Positions 40,010 to 52,908 of a stretch of 64,000 nucleotides of DNA are shown here, piece after piece (the stretch's first letter is position 1; every line of letters starts with the position of its first letter). The translations under genes were made by a program, and so were the position numbers. The stretch comes from Tomocerus qinae. Lineage: Eukaryota; Arthropoda; Collembola; Entomobryomorpha; Tomoceridae. A model generated the notes under the pieces. That model was not told the origin of the DNA, did not search any database, and saw only the letters and a program-made list of their open reading frames with translations. The stretch spans positions 45,872,296 to 45,936,295 of the forward strand of contig CM034548.1 of NCBI GenBank assembly GCA_020055645.1. Reading direction: 5' to 3'.

Positions 40010-41979
40010 CTGCACTATAGGTAGATCCTTGTCTTTAGACTAAGAATTTTCTCGAGTTCATCTACAACTGTTGATACTTGATAAAAGTTATTTTCATTGA
40101 GCTTTGCCTGTTGTGGCCCTGGCTCATTTTAATCTAACAAATTCGTAGAAACTAAGTGAGTTTTTCTATTGAGCTTTGAAATGTAATTACCAATCAGCCG
40201 TTGTACTTTTTTGGTCTGTGACGTCGTTACCTATTGTAAGTATTGTAAGTGTGTTTACGTATTGTCGAGATTGGACTGCAATCTGAGTTATCAAGTCTAT
40301 TCTATTTTACTTGGAGTCATTTTAGTTGATATTTTATATTTCCTTACGATGTCTACAAAAGCGAACTTTTCTTATTGTTGAAATTTTGATTTCCGCAGAA
40401 AGTTTTTCGGATTGGTTCTTCTCTAAATATTTTGTAAAAGTTTATTGCATTATTGTCTGAAAGTAAGTTTCCGATTGAAAGTATTCGTACTTTTATTTTT
40501 GAGGAAGACTCGTTATCTTCTATAGGTCAATACAGTATGTATATAGGTTATAATTAATTTAGAAATGTTTTTCAGAAATTTGAGTCTTCTTTGTATTTTC
40601 CACACAATTTTCATCAACGAAGCCAAAGTTTTGATAAAGTATGCGATATGATTTAGTAGTTGTGATCTGATATTCAGTTAACTGCATTCATTAATTGTAA
40701 ATGATATAGAAGTTGATTATGTTTCTGTCAGGAGTGATGTGCAACGTGAATGATGTGTATGGAAATTATCTTTTCTTCCTCTCCTTCTCGATATGCGTCT
40801 CCAAAGCCTGCGAATAAAATCAAGTAATCATGTCTACATGAATACAAGTTGTTTATCAGAGATTTTAAGCAGCAAAGCACTCGTAATTTATTTAAATGAA
40901 TGGAAGCAAACCTATCAAAATGAATGCACATTATATAATGTGATTAAATAGAAACGAGAAGCTTGATTATACTTAATAGTTTCATCATATAGCTCATTAG
41001 CATGCAAATAAACTACATCTGATTTCTTAACAATTTGGCTACAATTAATAGATGGGCATCATTAGCAACGAGGATCTCTTCTCCGTAGAATGGGACAGCC
41101 GTCGGAATCAATTAATGAATCATAATGCGGCGTGGTTAGCATTAATTTGGAGAGGAATAAAGTCAAAGGGCTACAGGGAGATTGTTATGGCTCTAGCCAC
41201 TGCTCTCTCAATGTACGAACGTCAGTGGTCACGTTCTTTATTTCTAAAAGCCCCGAGGATGAAACTGTCTGAATGCGAAATTCCAAGATTAAACCTTGCA
41301 ATTTTTTCTCCTTTGCTCCTATCCTATTGTGGCGCTGTGAGTCGAAGAATGTGTACTAGTCAAATATGTCGGCAGACATGCATTCGTTTTTTCTTCTTGA
41401 AGACATAATAAATTGACCTGTAGCGTTTCACTACTTGCATTTTTCGTAATACAAAACGCGTTACATAACAGACAGCTTTTGGACACAAGATTTATATCTT
41501 GCTTTCTTCCTTATTTTACTTTTCTGCTATTCTTTGTAGTCAGTAAAATGCCAAAGGGGAAGTCTACTTCTTGGCAAGAAGAGAATGAACGCGGAAAATG
41601 AATTACACCAATTGTGCACAATGACGCTTTTACACAGCCACCTTATAGCTATCGTATATCTACCAGGCACCGTTATACTATTTCTCAATACACAACTCTC
41701 CGCTATACGTAAAAGCAATGTATTGTGTTATTAAGGTCTTTTAACTATCAAAATGGTAAAAATAGCATTTCTACGGCACTTATTGTTACCATTTTCTATT
41801 CAATTAGGTCAGATGCGGGTTTGTTCCGAACAAATAGTCCACTGTCCTCTGGCCATACTCCTAGCTGAACATTCTCCTCAAAATTAAAATAATAATCCGT
41901 CTGGGAGCCATAACCATATAATTTTGTACTGTTATACGGTTCACAGTTGACAACTTGTCGCTTACCTCATTTAAACTGA
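40010..41979. other. non-coding stretch upstream of the secreted-protein gene
   Basis: This is 5' flank of the - strand gene. A TCAGT motif on the - strand (40,004-40,000) could be an arthropod initiator about 80 bases upstream of the ATG, but the motif is short and no TATA box sits at the right distance. An open frame of 118 codons at 41,052-41,408 (+) shows no recognisable motif and is not called. Confidence 0.45.
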
Positions 41980-42587
41980 TATACAGGGTGCTCACGAATG
42001 AGTGATACACATTTTGCCCCTAAATAACTTTCAACCGGATTGACAAGCTCAAACATGGTACAAACCAAACAAAAGACCAAGCGACTACTTAGAATATTAT
42101 TACTTCAAAAAAACTAGAACCAGGTAAAATCAGGTAAAAGGTTGAGCAATGGAAATAGCGTGCGATTTTGAGAAAAACTGAAATGCTATTAAATGTAAAA
42201 GACATCACACCCTCTTCTCGAAAGTGACCTCAAAAACAGTAACATGGAATGTGGAATTTTTGCAAATGACAAAGCAAGACCCCGAAAAAAGGTAATTCGG
42301 ATAATTCAAAGTATTTTTTGACTATTATTTAAGACCGTTATTGCATGTTGCATGTGGTCTGAATCATTATGAATCATCATAAATTTAAAATTAAGAATTA
42401 CCGTGAAACTTTTTCGTTAGGTCAACTGTTTACCTAGTTCTAGTTTTTTATAAGTAATATAATTTAGCCCATTTCTAAGTAATCGTTTGGTCTTTTGATT
42501 GTTTAATAACAAGTTTGAGTATGTTAACCCTTTTAGATGTTATCTAGGGCCAAAATATGTATCATTCATTCGTGGCCACCCTGTATA
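41980..42587. mobile_element. MITE-like element with long terminal inverted repeats
   Basis: The left end (TATACAGGGTGCTCACGAAT) and the reverse complement of the right end (TATACAGGGTGGCCACGAAT) match with two differences in these 20 bases. The similarity continues, with substitutions and small gaps, for about 150 bases into each arm, including a shared AAAAGACCAA and a shared AACTAGAAC. Total length is about 0.6 kb with no open frame. The flanking TA (or TATA) on both sides suits a TA target duplication, as in Tc1/mariner-type elements, but the exact terminus and family cannot be settled here. Divergence between arms implies an old, non-autonomous copy. Confidence 0.85.
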
Positions 42588-45500
42588 GAAGTATATAAAA
42601 TCACCTTCTCTATGCTAATAGTCCCGAGTCTCTGCTGAATTGACAAGTTTGCGGTTTTATAAATAAGAGTTTTATGCTTGGTGCGTCACGTTTCTCCCTT
42701 CATGGGATTCCCCAAATAAATCTCATGCCCAGTATGTAATAACATGTTATACTATCCCTAAAATGGACTGATACAAAAAGGTCAGCTATATATTATAATA
42801 TTTAACTAGGAATCAAAAGCCTACAAAATTTGTCTCCGGATTGTGGAGGTGGATATGTTGGAATGATGAGTTTTTGCATGACGTTAGCACAGTAACCTTT
42901 GTTTGACTAGTTATACAGTTTTTCTTTTTGTTTGAATATGAAAGTGAGCCTACAGTAAATGTTTAAGTTTGTGTTTCATGGTTCAAGGCAGTTCCGCAGC
43001 AGGAAAAGGGGCGTTAAAACTTAGGTAAGATTGAAGGTGACACATACGAACACATAAGAGTATAGATGCAGAGATATATTCAAATTAAAAAAGTTGCATA
43101 GTGCATAGTAGAAGATCAGTCAGTCCAAGGGAAGTGTCTGTCACTCTCTGCACTCTATGAACCACACACGCCATACATCCCATGAGGAGTGCATCTCAAG
43201 ACACAGACCTCAATGTAACGTATTACAAAGCAAACTGAATTCTTACAGAAGAACAACTTGAGAGATTCATGTTCGAAGCGCTATCGGCAAGTGAAAGCTT
43301 TCTAAAAACAACTTTAGCAACATTTTTGTATTCATATGCAAAATTGTGTTTACTTTACATTATGTCACATTGCCGTAAAAGTTTAAAAAAAATGTCCCCT
43401 ATTAATCCAAAACATTTTAATCTAATAATGCAATGATTTGAAATCTGGCCTTTTTTGAATATTTAGAGAACTTTCTTTTACACTTGTAACTTTTTAGATT
43501 TACACATTATTATGGATAATGGGAGCAATTTTGTTGAGCGTAAAATGTTTTGTGAATAATAGGTAACTGTATTATAGGCTTTACGGTATTTTCTTATGAA
43601 ATTCATGAAGATATGGAAACTTGATTTGAACCCCCATAGGTACTTCTGTTTGGGCCCATTACTAGCATCCTAGACGTTTTATTAAATGTATGTATATTAT
43701 AACTGACGTGTATACAATTTTAAATTCAGCCATGTGTGTCCAAATGCTCAGATGACGTAGGAATTCTAATGATATAGCATAGCGACACTTTGTACTACTT
43801 GTTATGCATTGCATAGCGAAGTATTAAGGGAAGAAATGTTAAAAGTAGTAAACAGTAAATCAATTGGGCTGAAAGTAGGAGGAAAATCTAATTCTCTATT
43901 TGTTGCTAGAGATGACGAACATATACTAGAGATACACACGTGCCATTTAAAATCAATAAGTGTTACAGTTACGATCACACTACAAGGAATATATATATCT
44001 CCATTTAATTCAAGCTTTCACAGACTGCATATTAGCTTTTGTTTCGTCCCATTATAAGGCGATGTATTTATTTACGAGAAACAAAAGAAAATTGTTATTA
44101 TATGTACATCAGCTAGTGCCTAATTAATTGGTCAGTTATTATATTTCGCTTAATAATAAGTAGAGCAGACATTCTTGACATTGCTGTTAACATACAATAA
44201 GATATTGTATAGGTAGAATGATCAGGATTGCAGAGACAAACTCTTCAAAACAACGATGAAAATTTTATCATTAGATGATGATATTATTATGTATTATCTG
44301 TAGTGTAGGAATAGAAAGCCAAAAGCAGCTAAATGATTCAGAGTTGCAAAGTAGATTTGAGCACAAAATATCTGGAAAGGAAATCTGACGAGTTGTTGAA
44401 GTAATCAGATTATTGGTGTTATAAGACTTTAGTGACCTAATAATTCGTGGAAGCTGATTGCAGATAAAATCTCCGAAGGATATGAAGATGTGGCGGGGAG
44501 ACGGGGAGGGACGGGTAAATTGTTAAAGTACACTATTTGTTCACGGCCGTGGTACTTGTAATCAAAGAAATGGAGAATGAGGATACAGGACGTTAAACAC
44601 GATACTAGAATATGATATCCCCGTGGAACACAAATCTATAATCTTACTTATGTTACTTTCACCAAAGCAAACATTTAACTGAATACCTTTGTATAGCGAG
44701 AGGGTTGGGCTAGAATATGCATAGACAGAGTCGTTTCGTTTTATCTGGAAGAGTTGATTTGAGTAAGCTAGACAAGATGAGATACTCTTTCTTCGGAAAT
44801 GAAGCATTCACTTCTAAAATGCAAGCTCTCCTAATGTAATTTGTTTTTATTCCACTCAGTCCTCACGAATTCATTTTACTCTCGTCGTTCTTTTCCATTC
44901 GTGGTTGTTTGACGGTGCCCTCGCAGTCGACTGGAACTCTGAATTCAAAGTGTTCTTTATTCACCTATGCCACTTATAATATTATAGCATTCGTATAAGC
45001 CAAGCATACAAATCTGCCCTTTGCTTCCTCTCCCACTCTCTACACTACAGTTGTACACTTTTTAGTCGAATGGGTATATTCAAGTAACAAGGTGGGTTAT
45101 TATAATGTCTATTCCACACAAATGCTTTTCTTTTACGGCTATCCCTACAAAACTCAAAAGAAAAATGCCATATGCATGTAAGCAATAGTGCATATAATGC
45201 AAAGACATATATACCCAAAAGAGAAGAAATAAAATGGATTACAAAGGTATACTAACACAAACGCCTTGTCATTTTCCTTCTTTTTGTTGTTTTCCCTTCA
45301 TCTGGTGAAATGAAATGAAACTCCATTGCACTGGATTGTGTCAGAAGCACTACATGTTCCCAGCCTACGTATCTCTGTTTGCCAATATTTCCAGACCATG
45401 TTCTGCTTCACACTGCCCCACAATTCTACAGCAGTCTAGTATACACTACTATATTAAATCCCTCTACATCTCGTTTCCTTTAAATATCTATTGCTCACAG

Positions 45501-48500
45501 TGAATAATATATTATAGTAGCAGAGTTAAGACAAGGATATAATTAAAACCGAATTTCTCATCAGATTAATCTCATCTTCTTTATTATAATATGCAATTAA
45601 TTTTTCCAATTTCATTTTAGTCATTTATTAATATATATTATCTCTTTAATTTCACCAATTTTGGATTGTGTAGCCATACCTCTTGATACTAAGAATCGTG
45701 TTATATCTTGTATTCTACGGATCTTTGCATTTCACCTCACAATGAACAAAACTTTATGATGTAGATATTTCAATTCGAGTAACTGCAGTTACTTATATTG
45801 CTAACAATAAAACGTGTGTACCTCCATAAAGGACCCCAACCACATCTAAAGTGCAAATTGATGGGTATTATGTGAATAAAACTGCCCAATGCTCTGAAAT
45901 CGTATCAGAAAAGATTATTCTTGGAAATCAAACTATTTTTTCAAGACGGTCATAAATCTCTAACGTCGGTATTGAATTGCTTGATAGATAATCTTCCTTT
46001 TGTCTCCACTGACTGTGAGTATGGATGTTATAAAAGACCGAAATCGTTACACACCATGTCTAATAATATACTTCCTAGATCACAAATTGGGAATTTGAGA
46101 ATTGTTCTCATCGTGATAATACTATCACTCGTATAAATGACGTATCAGCGTTGGTATGTAATTTGATTCCCAACAGAATATTTTGTGATCAGTGGTGGAT
46201 GTCCACTTAATTATAAGCATCATTAGTTATAGTCTGGCCATGTTATAAAAATCCATAGATTTATGTGTGGTGGAAATTTGAGACAGGAAAAACAAGAGCT
46301 TTTGTATTGTGTAACTCGTAGTATTGGTAGAAAATATTAAATCAGGAATCAAATTACATGTAAGCAACACTCATCTTCATAATCACTTATGATCAGTCGT
46401 TTTCAACGCTGCTCATAGAAATACTATTGTACACGTGTGAAATAGCCTGTCTCACTTGCTGTCGTGTTACACAATTAAATCAACCCAACTACTTCCAATT
46501 CAAACAGCTACAAAGGTACTTTAATTGCATTACGCATTACTTACTTTAAGAGGGAAAGTCAGCTTTCTACTTTGTCACTTCGAGGAGAATACAGAATTTA
46601 TTAGTCTGCTGACACTCAACGGTTTTATTATGCTGCCTATCCTGTATACTATTATGTCTTAAATAGTTTACTCATACAATGTCACCATTGATTCTATACC
46701 AAACAGATTTAGCTATTTATAGAATATATAATTTTCGGAATTTTACTATGTTAATATATCTGTCAGATTCAGTTTATGAAAACCAACCAGATCTCCGTTT
46801 AAGCCCAACATCCCATTTAGTAGCAATTTCGTATTTATTTAGCTGTAAAATAAGAAAAATTAGGACGTTAAAAAAGTTGTTAGATGGGGTAAACTGATTT
46901 ATCTGTTCCTCTGATTATTTACTACTGGTTTCGTGTTTAAAATAATTATGGAGTCGCATTACTTCGCCTCGGTACTTTATAGCAGTAAATGATCAACTGG
47001 ATATTAAAAGCGGAGTACAGTTTTACAATTTAATCGTATTATGTTTGAAGAGTTGAGCAGTTGGGGAAATGTAGTTAAATTTTCACAACCGTCGTAACAT
47101 GTTCATTAATTAGCCGTTGTATTTACTAATTAAATAGTGCAGTGTACCACTGTGCAGTTAAGTCCGTTCTTTGGCACAATATTACTAAATGGTATAGTGG
47201 GCCTACTCGTCTTACTGGTACCACTAGAGTTGTAAACCCTGTCTGCCTTGCCCTACTTGACGTTATAAACTCTACTGTGCAATTGTGACTCACTTTTCAT
47301 GAGCAACCTAATCAAAACAGTTTTTCCACAATCAGAGCAGAGGCTGAGGAGATATATAAAATGAAAGTGAATGGAAAGAGAAACTCCATAAGAAGTGTAC
47401 ATGTTCAACCGTAATGTGCATGCAACACTCCCGGTCCTCATTTAACTTGCCCAGAATCCGTAACAAACAATGAGTTAAATTAAGCTACTACATAATACAT
47501 GTAGTGAATTTGCTAACGAGTGTGAATTTCAGCCTTCAAGCTTTCAATTATTGTCGTACATAGAAAAGCTTGGCCGTTGACATTTTGCATGAAGCTTGGG
47601 AAGGACGCGGCGGATTTTGTTGAGCGAGGAAAGCAAGTTGGTTTGCTCCCTTGCTTCTGCAACTTGATCGTCAGCAAGCAAGTAAAATGTCTCTCCACGT
47701 AGTAATATAATAGGAGCGTACATACATAATGCAGCACAGTGAATGTTAGTCCGTGTGCAGTGATTATTTACTACAATATAGTAGAGATACTTGAGATTCA
47801 TTCATCCATGTCCTATTCAGTAACACAATCTTTAGCCCTCTTATAATCTGCCGAACCGAGGAAAGTTCTCTGTCGGTTAGTGCACATGTTTAGATCCTTC
47901 TCCATCCAACTCAATTTCGTTTACCACTACCATCTTCCTCCGACCTAATCGTCTCCTTCTCTAAACCCCATTCAACAAAGTTCCAACACGACGACAATAA
48001 CCATTTTTTCTCTTTCTTCCTTGCATACTGATTGACAAAATATCATAGTTAAAAATCTTAATGAATCACTTTACTAATCACATCTACTTGATGAAATTAC
48101 AGTCTTCGACAAACAACCTATTCAGTCAGTAACAACCTATTGATCCATATGCAACATTTTGTATTCGTGTGATTGTACTGAAAGAATTAAATTGGCCTGC
48201 ATGAAACGTCCTATTTGGATTTTCAGAAAGGACGCTTAGGGCCTACGCTTACTGCTTGATATTGCCTACGTATCACATGAAGTTAACATATGTACTTCAT
48301 TTCAAACGAAATGTATTTCCGTACCTAAATTTGAAGGAATTTCAAAGAAATAAAATGAAATACTGGCTTTAATCTAGTTGACATTATTGGAGAAACCTTT
48401 TTGATGGAAATACAATGTACAATGCATTTAGCGTGGGAAATTTTGTAGAAAATCCGTTAAAATGTACTCTATTCAATATAAATAAAAAGTCGACTTTCAA

Positions 48501-51192
48501 GAACCGCCCACGTATGCCCGTCTGGGCTGAACAATATTTAAATGGAGCCACATTAGATGCTCGTGCAATGTAGATGTACGTTTAAAGGCTTTTTATTTGC
48601 TCACCTCCGCTCATCTAATCTTCTCTGTGTCTCAAAACTGCGATGTATAGAAGAAGAATCATAGGATTAAGATGAAAGTCAAACTAGGCCAGGGGTCATC
48701 ACCCATTTCTCACTTCTCTATTGACATAGGATGTGTGTCTAGCACGAAGCAAAGTAACATTTTAAATGCGTGTTTTCTCCTATCCCATCTAGTTTGTAGG
48801 TAATGGAATTATTTGTGGGGAATTGTAATACGATATCCCATTTAGATAGATCATAATGTACAGGGAAATGCGAGGAAAGCCCGAGGGCAAAGCAAGTGCC
48901 CTCACAAAGTTTCTCGTTGGAATTGATATTTCTTGAGTACAGTAGAGCATGCAGACCACTTTGTGCTATTACTCTGAGTGAGGATGCTACCAGTAGGGAA
49001 GCATTCGGTAGTAGTATGGTAGGATGAGGAGAAAGGAAATTTGACTGGAATATCGCATTATCCTACCAAAAGAGTGACTATCACAAATTAACGTGGATTT
49101 ACTTAAATTTATGCCTGAAATGTCTGTTTAGCATCAGAACAATTACATCGTATATAACAACATGGAAAACCAGCAATTTGGATGACGGGGAACTGAGGGA
49201 GTCTGTTCTGATCCAGTGTCGGTATAAAATGAATAAAGTAGAACTTTGTGCCTTGCTATATTGGCATACACCCACACAAATACAATTTCATTTCATGGGT
49301 TCGTTTAGGCAGAGGGAACATTCTTTAGTTATGTACGAATATACGAGTTGGAAGAACCTTCAGCATTTCACTGATCAAATGGCCCCGCTCTGACTTGGAG
49401 AATGAGCCATGATTTAATTTTATGTTGTTTTATCTCCAGTCAAGTCACTTTGAGTATGTTACCGTTTCTGTGCAGAATAAATTTCCAGCTTATCTTCTCT
49501 AGCTCACTGCCTAGTCCTCCTACCTACCTACATTATTACGGTATAGAGCTAATGTACCTTAAGGAGTTTACTTATGAGGGATGTAATACACTGTAATAAT
49601 ATATTTCGCAAGCCTTCCTTTTGTAGCGTAGGTGTGAGACAACCTGAGACTATAGAACTTAGCTAAGTCATCACATAATGTTATAGCCTCTATATAGATT
49701 AACTCAGCTCCCACAGACAGAGAGAGGGAGTAGTGTCTGGTAGGGCATTCTTCACACTAACAACTATGCCGGGGGCAAGTGTGCAATCAATTAAATCTAT
49801 TATATGGAAAGGGCCGTCTGTATAGAGATCATCTTTGAAGACCCACATAAAGTGCATGAAATGTATGTACACATAATCCTTATGCTTCGGGCGTTTTCAT
49901 TCAGCATTAACCACTATTTAACACAAAAAATATACCTTACTCTGTACGTTTCGGACGGAACTGTCTCTGGCAGTCGCAGACTTTTACATTTGAAAAGCAG
50001 CTTCCTGTTCTGCAAGGAAGTCTGACACTAAAAGGAGCTCCTGCTATATCATCGGGTTGGACTCGATGTTTTTCCTCTCAATGGCCTTTTCCACCTACAT
50101 TTATATACGCTTCAGTATCCATGCACAAGCTTCTACAGCTAAGCTGTAAATGCAGTAATAATATGCTCGGGAAAGTCAGAAAGTGCCTAAGTGCATGTTC
50201 ATATAAAGATATCCCTGTAATATACCATCATACGAGAACTAAGACCGACCGAACTTATATTTACACACTGACGAGTGAAAGCAGACTTTCTTTTTCGTTT
50301 GCTGCACACAACGCTCAACTCCACCAAGCCAAAAAATTAACATTCAACCGGCTCTGTACTTTAATAAATAAACTATTTCAACACATACGAAGCTACAAGG
50401 CACATACTTTGTAAATATTTAATTAATGAATGAAATTTCTCGGTTTGGCAAGACATCACTGCCATTTTGTACGTACTGCTTCTTCATTCGGGCTGTTCTA
50501 CATAATACTCTGTGTACTAAAATTAATTTATTTTATTGCACTCGCTTAGGTAAAGTGCCCAAATGTAAACTGCACTAGACTACAATGTTGTACATTATAC
50601 CAGTTAGAAACTTCATTCAAGAGTTCTCAAGTGAAAAGAAACAGAGGGCTTCGCTTTGGTGATTCATTCTCTACATTCTAAACATCAAGCAGCATCAATT
50701 GTAATTTTAACTTGTCTCACGTCTATTAACTGAACGCTTATTACTTTCGTAGCATTCGTTATTGAAACGATGTCAAAATGCGATAGTAATAAAGATGTCA
50801 TCCTAACTTGTTTGTATTTGTGCTGATTATTTGCAGTCAATTGCATTTAGTTCTATTTGTTAGAATATTTTAGCCACATATTATGATGTATTAATATATA
50901 TAGTAATGATTTATAGACAAAGTTCGAATAAAATATCCAAATGTCATTAATACTATGTAAAATGTAGAAATAAAGGTTGAAAATGCTATGAAGCGAAGCG
51001 CACATGACTTCATTTGTTATAGATAATAGTAGCGGACAATAAACCGAAATCAACGAAGAATGACATCTCACACTTGGGGACATCAATGAAAGACATAAAG
51101 ATGAAGATTGGCCAACTACAGACGCTCAGCGCTGTCAATCCAATTGGAGCATTCGCTAGACTTCACTATATGACTCCACAATATGCAGTCTC
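42588..51192. other. non-coding stretch, no supportable gene
   Basis: AT-rich DNA with short open frames only. I see no domain, RNA gene or array that I can defend. Confidence 0.6.
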
Positions 51193-51310
51193 GTATACAC
51201 TAATGCCAACAAGAACACTCGAATTTCTTTTCTTACAAAACCCCTCAGAGAAAATTGTATACTAATGCCAAGAAGACCACTTGAGCTCCTTTTCTTAGAA
51301 AACCCCTACT
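51193..51310. repeat. short diverged tandem duplication (about 64 bases)
   Basis: A segment starting GTATACACTAATGCCAACAA at 51,193 recurs at 51,257 as GTATACTAATGCCAAGAAGA. Both copies then run through CACT(C/T)GA...TTTTCTTA.AAAACCCCT. There are roughly two copies, with substitutions and a two-base indel. Confidence 0.75.
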
Positions 51311-52883
51311 AACATTTTCCTCAACAAACAATATCTCAGATGCTCCTTCTGCGCTCAACTCCATCAGATATTTTATGTCATTTGCTTTCCATCTCTTTCC
51401 TGAATAGTCCAATGATATTCTTTACTCTCTAATGTCTCTTTTGCAACTTGTTTCAAACACAACTTGAGCGCTAGGGAAGATGTTCAGGTGACGCTCTTTG
51501 TAGAATTTTTACACAAAAACCAATGTAACTGTTTCCTTGCAAATTTTAACTCCAATAATGGCAGTATGCTTACATCCACTAGTTATACTAGTTTTACTTC
51601 CAAAATAACTTTCTATATGTTTGAATAGATGGATGTCTGGTGTAAATATTTATAGCATTTCTCTCAGTTCATTTTGCTTAACAACTTATAAAATCAATTT
51701 TAGGGTTTTACGATTCTATAACAAGCCAATAAGTAGGCACATTATAACAAATTAATTTAATTCGATGCCATAGTTTCACCAGGTGAATGCTAATCCAATT
51801 TTTTAATCATCTTCATAAAAGGAGGTAGCGGAATATCCTTACTACTGCAAAGTTAGAACTCTGAGGATTTTATCTCAAACGGAAGGAAATGCGGGGAAAA
51901 GTGAGTCGCTATCTTATCCACTTACATCTAAATTGGATAACAGAGTAAAATTGACAGTCGTAAATTGAATTTATAAACTTGGCAATCGCATCTAGAGAAT
52001 ATTTCGGTTACATGGTTCCTAATGCACTTGGCAGACAAATGAAGAGAGGACGCCATAGAAAAAGCATAAGAACGGATTATTGAAAGGGAAAAGCCTCTCC
52101 TTGTGCAACAGTCAATTCGCCAGCTCTCACCGTCGTTTTTCCCAAGAGTGAAATTAGGACACCTCTCGCCTTGCCTGCTACGCACAGTGTCTTAAATGTC
52201 AAAGTATCTAAACAAATGACATTTCCAATAAGCCAGATGGAATATCATTAGCATGTTACACGACACTCAAAATGATTTAATCTTTAAGCGAATCCTCTCC
52301 TGCTATGCTCCTTTGTGGCGTCCATGGACGTAGTAGTTAAGAAGTAATATGACACGCTGCTCGAAATTCTATCTTAACCTTCTCAATTACCACCATCAAA
52401 TTATATCCATACTCACTAACCTTCAGTGCAACATTTCTTATAGTATACCAGAATATGAAACATTGTCCTTTCTCGGCTTTTACCCCAATTACAATTGACA
52501 AACGCTTTCATACTCTTGACTGGATTTATAAATGTATATAAATAGACACCCCAACGTTCCTTGCATTAACAATTCAGCACGAAGATTGAAGTCATTTTCT
52601 AAAACTTCCTTTATTCCCATTATTGAAATGGCCTTTCAATGCAAGCACTTCAAAACGATACTTCCCCAGCACGTGCTTTTCAACTAGGATTTAATGCATT
52701 TCCAGAATAATTTGACCCGAAAGACTTACAACATTTTACTCCAGCTAAATATTATACCTTTTGACCATGTGTATTCATTTATTTCTAAGCTACTTCCCTT
52801 TGTAGGTGAATTCGCCAATAAAACCTAGCTGACGTTTAATTTTTGAATCCAATATAAAATATGAACATACAAAGCCAATTGCT

Positions 52884-52908
52884 TGCGATGTAATGACATT
52901 ACATCGCA
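52884..52908. repeat. perfect 25-base palindrome
   Basis: TGCGATGTAATG (52,884-52,895) and CATTACATCGCA (52,897-52,908) are exact reverse complements around a single central A. It could be a binding site for a dimeric protein or an extruding cruciform. No neighbouring gene gives it a target. Confidence 0.8.

Noticed and set aside
41052-41408. 118-codon open frame on the + strand starting with ATG
   Set aside because: No recognisable motif, no poly(A) or promoter support, and ordinary composition; treated as chance.
43621-43645. GGTTCAAAT on the - strand resembling a tRNA B box
   Set aside because: The flanking bases do not form a T-stem and no A box or cloverleaf can be placed. Other GTTCGA-type matches in the window failed likewise.
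52535-52690. TATATAAATAG followed by a TTCAG motif and a 19-codon frame
   Set aside because: The spacing of about 39-41 bases is too long for a standard TATA-initiator pair, and the small frame shows nothing recognisable.
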